Assembly (NCBI GenBank): GCA_020746835.1 | Contig: JAGPNK010000002.1 | Location: 3,286,001 to 3,350,000 of the forward strand | Length of the DNA stretch: 64,000 bases | From: Stachybotrys elegans | Lineage: Eukaryota > Ascomycota > Sordariomycetes > Hypocreales > Stachybotryaceae | Direction: 5' to 3' | Shown here: positions 59,209-64,000 of the stretch, piece by piece | Position numbering within the stretch: the stretch's first letter is position 1 | Layout: every line of letters begins with the position of its first letter | Position numbers and translations under genes: made by a program | The notes under the pieces: model-generated | The model's database searches: none | What the model was told of the DNA's origin: nothing | What the model saw: only the letters and a program-made list of their open reading frames with translations

Positions 59209-61726
59209 TCACAGCTTCAGCTCCTTTGCCCTGCAAGGCGTGCAGAGGACAACAATGCCCCCCGCAACCTCCTTGGGGAAGATCTGACCATCCTCGAAGC
59301 TGCCCTGACACTCCGCGCAGCGGAAGCAGTGCTCGTGCCACTCGCCGCCCAGGGCTTGAATGTACTCTCCGATGACGGCAGTCTTGCACCTCCTGCACTT
59401 GGGGGCGCGTCTCTCGGTCCTCTTGGTCTGGCAGTTGATGCACCAAGCGTAGCCATCCTTCTCAATGTGAGTCATGCCCTGCTCGAATGGATCGCCGCAC
59501 TCGGCGCAGAAAAAGTGCCCATAGTGCCAGTGCTCGCCGAGCGCGACGACGTGCTCTCCGATGATGGGCGTCTTGCAGTGTTTGCACCGAGGCGCAAACA
59601 ACTCATGCCAGTCGAGGTGGCAGAAGAATCGCAGACGATCGTCGCCGTCCTCGACTGCAGTCATGCCCGGCTTCTCCTCCAAGATCTCTCCCGCCTCGCG
59701 GCGCCGGATCCTTTCGAGACGCTGGTCCCGCATGTGCTGAGGCTCTGAGCTAATCTCCATGGCCTCCAGGCTTGTCCCGCAGGTGAAGCACGAGAAGCAC
59801 TGCGGGTGGAAACGCTCCGTGGCCCCCCTCAGCGCGACGAATCTGCCCTCAATCGGAAAGCCGCACTCGTGGCAGAGAGCTGTGGCCCGTCCGACCGCGC
59901 CAGGGGCTGGTGACCAATGGCCCCTCGGCCTCTGAGCTCTGCCGCCCCGTGCCCCGGGAGTCGGGAGGGGTCTGGCACTCCTGGCTGGCTGGCTGTCGGG
60001 CGTCACGATGATGGGGACACCGCCGCTGCTGTTGTCGGGCGCGTCATCCACGGCGATGGTGGGGACGTTAATGGTGGGTAGCGGCCCTCTGGCCGCGCCA
60101 TCTGCTTCACTCACGCAGACCGAGGGTATATCCGTGCGTGACGACGGCCGTGAGCGCGACGAAGAGTCTTCGGCCACAACGATAGAAGGAATGACCATAG
60201 GCTCGATGTCCGGCTTTGCTGACGAGGGCCGCGGCCTTTGGTCTGTGGCGAATCGATCTGGGGTGCGATCAGTGGTCTCGTCCGGGGCTTTCCAGTTCGC
60301 GTCAAAGCTTACAATAGGCCGTCCCGGGTTGTCGCTGACGGCGGTGGGCTCGGGCAGCTTGGAGCTGCGGTCCTTGAGCCGCATGCTGGTCGCCTCGCGG
60401 ATGTCCTGAGCCCGGATCTCCACTCCGTTCTTCCTCTCCACCTTGTCGTCGGATAGGGCTTGTGCACTAGCACCGGTGTTGACTGTGTACTGGGGGTTCC
60501 TTGAGCGCGTTGGTGGGTTGCGGTGAATCTCGACACGCTCCAGACGCTTGGCCAGGGCGGAGGCATCACCGGGGGGGTCGACGCGGGCCCGATTCACTGG
60601 ATTCTGGGTCCGGCTGCTCAGAGTCTCGGGGGCAACAGCCCGACTGGAGTTGGAAGCGTCGTTGACCGAGGCCGTCTCCGGCTCTTCCCAAATCTGGTCT
60701 CCGGAAAAGGGGCGCTCGATCTCTCCACTAATGTTTCTCTTCATGCTGCTGCGGCGACGGGCCTCGGATGAGGACGGTGCTGGGCGAGCGCCAACGCTTC
60801 CGTAGCCCTTTTGCGGTCTCTTGGGCTCCTCGACTGTGCGCTTCGACTCCAGAGATGTGCGACTCCTCCGAGACATGCCGTCGCTATCGGTAGAGCTACC
60901 AGATACTGAGCGAGATCCAGAGTCCCGGGCCAAGCCACTTGCTGCGATGTCGCGCCCGTGCTTGCCGACGCTGGCAGTGCGGGCGTGCGCGTAGCTGTCC
61001 TTTCTAAGGTGTGGCTTGTAGCGATACGGAGCATCTGGATTTGGAGCTGGCCCACCGTGCTGGTGCTGCCAGACAAGCTCTGCAGCTTCGTCGAGGGCGG
61101 CGTTGTAGATGCGGGACTCATCCTCGTCCGACGCGGGACTGGGCGCCTTTGCCTCGGGCTCTTGTCGAAGGTGCATCTCGTCCATGGCATCTCGCAGTGA
61201 ATGCGCTTCCTCCTTCTCCATCCATCGGTGGCCACGCTCCATGTAGGTGGCGCTTGGCACTACCTCAGAGGGGCTGAGGGGCTTTGAAGGCGAAGATGGG
61301 TAGTAGTCACGGCCGCGGAAGCTGGCCGTGGAGTAACGGGAGGAGATGCTGCCGGGGGTTGGGCTTGGAGCATGGGAGTATCTGCGAGGATCGACTTGGG
61401 AGGGCTGAGAGGCTTGGGAGGCATTGTCGAGGCTGTACTTGCTCGTGGCGGTGCGGATTGGAGGAGGAGTGTGTGACTGCGAGCCGATAGTCGAGGTAGA
61501 AGGCGGGGGAGGCCGTGGGCCACCAGGTCGTGCTACACGGTTGCTGCGAAGGTCGGCCAGGTATTTTGCTGCCAACGAGGAGGTGTTAATGACCGTGGAG
61601 AGCAGCATGAATCAACACCCTCGACACCCACGCTTCCTTACCGAACTGATCGTTGGTCATGTAGCTTGGCGACGGCGGCGTCACCTTTCGTGTCTTGCCC
61701 TCACTGGGTCTCCCCATGGCTCTCAT
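59209..61726 (-). CDS. LIM-domain protein with three LIM domains, paxillin-like
   Basis: Two exons (61726-61642 and 61568-59209) give 814 residues, starting MRAMGRPSEGKTRKVTPPSP; MGRPSEG at 61717 is an alternative. After the intron comes DQFAKYLADLRSNR. The N-terminal 590 residues are Ser/Pro/Arg-rich and largely disordered. The C-terminus carries three LIM zinc-binding domains. LIM1 starts CHECGFPIEGRFVALRG (near 594). LIM2 is CKHCKTPIIGEHVVALGEHW with CAECGDPF (near 687). LIM3 is CRRCKTAVIGEYIQALGGEW with CAECQGSFEDG (near 752). LIM1 has about 45 extra residues between its two zinc fingers. This layout resembles fungal paxillin-type proteins (yeast Pxl1), which act in polarity, Rho signalling and cytokinesis. 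That role is inferred by family. Confidence 0.85.
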
Positions 61727-62352
61727 GCTGGCGGGTGAAGGCGAGGTTGTGTGTGTAAGGATACTGCGATTGGGACTGAGATTGAGGAGTAGGACGGGTG
61801 GATGGACGAGGAAGAGGAAGTAATACTTGGGCACGGCGGCGGATGACCAAGGTATACTATGTAATGTTGATTGCGATGGCGATGTTGCAGCTCTCGTCGC
61901 ACGGCAATGGCAATCACCGTGACTTTATCACTGGTCGGAGTGAATCAGGCCTTAGCCGCTCGGTTGACCAGGCAATCGCAGACCCCTGTCAGTCTTAGCC
62001 TTTTGGCGCCACCTCAAGGTGCGGGCGGGATTGCCTGATTGCTCACAGCAACAAGAGGCAGCTGCAACACACACATGCAGACGGGAAGGAAAGAATGGGA
62101 AAAGTAAACACATAAACATACATGCCTTCTATGCCTAGCCCTTTCCGGAGTGCTGTCTGCCCGTACATGGCCATGACTGTTATACATACTAATGTAGTGA
62201 AAGTTTCTCTACTACTAATACACCAGGGGTTTTTTCGCCTCTTTTTTTCTCTCTCTTTCCACTCCTGTCTCGGCGCTGCAACCAGGAAAACCCCCCTCCC
62301 TAAGCGGAGCCAATCGACTGTCGTGTCTGGCGCCTATTTGCCCGTCCTCCCG
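61727..62352. other. Intergenic, LIM-gene promoter and cox19 3' side
   Basis: About 625 bp between two minus-strand genes. No coding region supported. Confidence 0.5.
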
Positions 62353-62949
62353 CTACCAGCGCAGCTCGCCCTTCTGGCCCTTTTCGGGTTCCTGTTGCTG
62401 GTGCTGTGCTGGCGGATCGGGCTCCTGGAAGCCCAGGTTCTTGAACTCGTCTTTGGCCATGAGATTGCTAGCCGGGACACGTCAGTACACCGCTGTTCTT
62501 GCACGCAGGGGATGCCCGCTCAAGGCATAAACAAGGGGGGCACGAAGGGCATGAATATGATAATGATAATGGGGGACCGTCATACCGATCCATGCGACAA
62601 CTGAGGTAGGCCTTGGCCAGGTTACGACATTCCTCGGTGCCATTGGCCCCGCGGACTTTCTTCATGCAAGCAAGATAGCTGGTCATGACGGTCTTGCATT
62701 CGCCTAGAGAAACGAAATAGCACATGTCAGTAGTCAGAGGTGGCTTCACCTGCGGAATGATGCTGTCTTAGCTGACCATCGTGATCGAGTGGGAAACTTC
62801 CACGTTGCGGCCTACGGGATGCATTGTTAACTCTGGTTTTGGAAGATATAATGGCCACGATGCCACTGCTCTCTCAACATTGATCGAATGAGGACTCACG
62901 GAGATGGCTTGGAGGTCTGTAGCGACCCGGGGCTACCAAAGGTGCTCAT
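62353..62949 (-). CDS. cox19: Cox19, twin CX9C protein for cytochrome oxidase assembly
   Basis: An intermembrane-space protein that works with Cox11 in copper-dependent assembly of cytochrome c oxidase. Four short exons (62949-62900, 62811-62777, 62703-62586, 62467-62353) encode 105 residues, and all introns are GT-AG. The start is MSTFGSPGSLQTSKPSPP, then RGSFPLDHDGECK, as in fungal Cox19. The twin CX9C motif is exact: C-KTVMTSYLA-C and C-RNLAKAYLS-C. It is followed by RMDRNLMAKDEFKNLGFQ, which is diagnostic. The C-terminus is a Gln/Pro/Lys-rich tail. The gene is cut into pieces too short to stand out as open frames. It lies 5.1 kb from cmc4, another member of the same import class. It shares a 964-bp upstream region with vps1. 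Confidence 0.95.
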
Positions 62950-63913
62950 AGCTACCCAGCTTCAGGCTCGGCAATGATGAATCCTCGTATATAAATGAGT
63001 AGAAATATCAAAGAGGATGCAGCGCGCAAATATCGAACACCGTTACTCCGTATGGTGCTATGAATCGGCAACCGGAGCTGGTGATCCCAGTAGGTGGGTT
63101 CAGGACAGACCCGAACGTCGAATTTTGGGCCTCGAACGCCTCGTTAGAGCGTTGCACACCGATGGCTTGCTCTAATCACCCCTGGTAGTATTTCAGATGA
63201 TATGGTGGTCAATGCTCCCTAGAGTCTGTTTAGTCGGAATACCCTGGGAAATACTAAAGTAAGTGTTTTAGGGGAGACCAGAGTTGCTAGACAAGGGAAA
63301 ACAATGAATGGGTGAATGGATGAATGATGGACTGAGGCTCTCCATTCGGCACGATTGATGGATGGATGACTTAGCAGCACGAGGTTCTGTTGGCTTCTCT
63401 TCTGTTGGATGGACAAGGCGGTGACGCGCATCTGCATGAGTTTACATACGTGCAGGTGGGTAGCTCCAAGTACCGCTCCGACCGCCAGGTTATCCCTTCC
63501 GGGGTTTTCTTATCTGCCTATCCCACGTGAATGTCTCTTCTTGTACCTCTACGCCCAAACTATTATGCGACGGTACCTGGAAAGACCTACAAGATCCAGC
63601 CCAATGGAAGAAGGAGCAGTCCTCGCAAAGAATCAGCGAGGGCAAAACCACCAAAAAGGTATTGGACCGTCTACATCATCGCATGAATTCCTTGAAATTG
63701 AGGTGCATCGAAGCCCCCCTCAAACACCTCGGGTTTTCTGCGACCTACCGTTGTCCAGGCGTCTCTCAACATTCAACCTAGCGTCCTCTGTAGCGAGAGA
63801 TAGACTACGAAAGGGAGAAGCGGAACGAGAAGGAGAGGACGGCAGTCTTCATTGTTTACGAAGCACCCCCCCCCGTTGTTTGTCGAGGTTGAACCCCATC
63901 CTCCTCCGTCGCC
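62950..63913. promoter_or_regulatory. Divergent region of cox19 and vps1
   Basis: 964 bp upstream of both genes. A TATATAAAT sequence lies at about 62988-62996, about 40 bp upstream of the cox19 ATG on that strand. A plus-strand open frame at 63527-63781 has no motif and is not called. Confidence 0.45.
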
Positions 63914-64000
63914 ATGGCTGCTCTCGGCGAGGATCTCCTCACCACTGTCAACAAGCTGCAGGACCTCGTCTTCAACACCATCGGCAGCGACTCCCTCGAC
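63914..64000 (+). CDS. vps1: Vps1-type dynamin GTPase (3'-truncated)
   Basis: Only the first 29 codons are in the window. They read MAALGEDLLTTVNKLQDLVF then NTIGSDSLD, the N-terminus of the fungal Vps1 dynamin, just before the GTPase domain. Vps1 acts in vacuolar sorting, Golgi/endosome scission and peroxisome division. The start lies in a good context (GTCGCCATGGC). The identity rests on a short stretch, but it is a very conserved one. Confidence 0.8.
   Translation, partial: MAALGEDLLTTVNKLQDLVFNTIGSDSLD

Noticed and set aside
63527..63781. 84-codon plus-strand frame upstream of vps1
   Set aside because: No motif and no exon structure; probably random in the shared promoter.
1..64000. Defence system, CRISPR array, biosynthetic cluster or mobile element
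   Set aside because: No array-like spaced repeats, no PKS/NRPS/terpene or P450 cluster, and no transposase or reverse-transcriptase motifs were seen. The gene set is eukaryotic housekeeping.

Overview
The window is nuclear DNA of a filamentous ascomycete, most likely a sordariomycete and possibly in the order Hypocreales. Its genes carry short introns (about 45-100 nt, mostly GT-AG, with CTRAC-type branch points). GC content is moderate to high, one tRNA has an intron, and the protein families and spelling are those of filamentous fungi. The species assignment is inference. I rebuilt gene models by hand from splice sites and reading-frame continuity. Every multi-exon model that is complete in the window sums to a whole number of codons.

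Layout, left to right: the 3' part of npr3 (+); an intron-free bHLH regulator (-) with a 5.4 kb gene-free region upstream; sft2 (+); tRNA-Ser(UGA) (-); a solitary FAD-dependent oxidoreductase (-); a TMF/Sgm1 golgin (+); nas6 (-) facing prp46 (+); orc1 (-) facing vma5 (+); APS kinase met14 (-); a mitochondrial hotdog thioesterase (-); noc1/mak21 (-) facing a mitochondrial prolyl-tRNA synthetase (+); prefoldin subunit 5 (+); an RGG-rich protein of unknown function (-) facing an AT-hook protein (+); an F-box protein (-); a 6.5 kb gene-free region; an unrecognised conserved-looking protein (+); vps37 (-); nup84 (-); cmc4 (-); SUMO/smt3 (+); a LIM protein (-); cox19 (-); and the first codons of vps1 (+).

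This is core genome. Nearly every recognised gene is housekeeping: TORC1 signalling, vesicle traffic, proteasome assembly, splicing, replication origins, V-ATPase, sulfate assimilation, ribosome biogenesis, nuclear pore, ESCRT-I, SUMO and mitochondrial assembly. I see no secondary-metabolite cluster, transposon, CRISPR array or virus-like element. Neighbours are not functionally linked apart from sharing divergent promoters.

The most interesting features are small. cmc4 and nas6 each combine a GC-AG intron with a 13-14 nt microexon. Prp46 has a reading-frame break in its linker. A GGTACTAAGTT-like motif lies about 125-150 bp upstream of three start codons. The bHLH domain has a loop of about 66 residues. 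Two large gene-free regions (5.4 and 6.5 kb) sit upstream of genes whose leaders look long.
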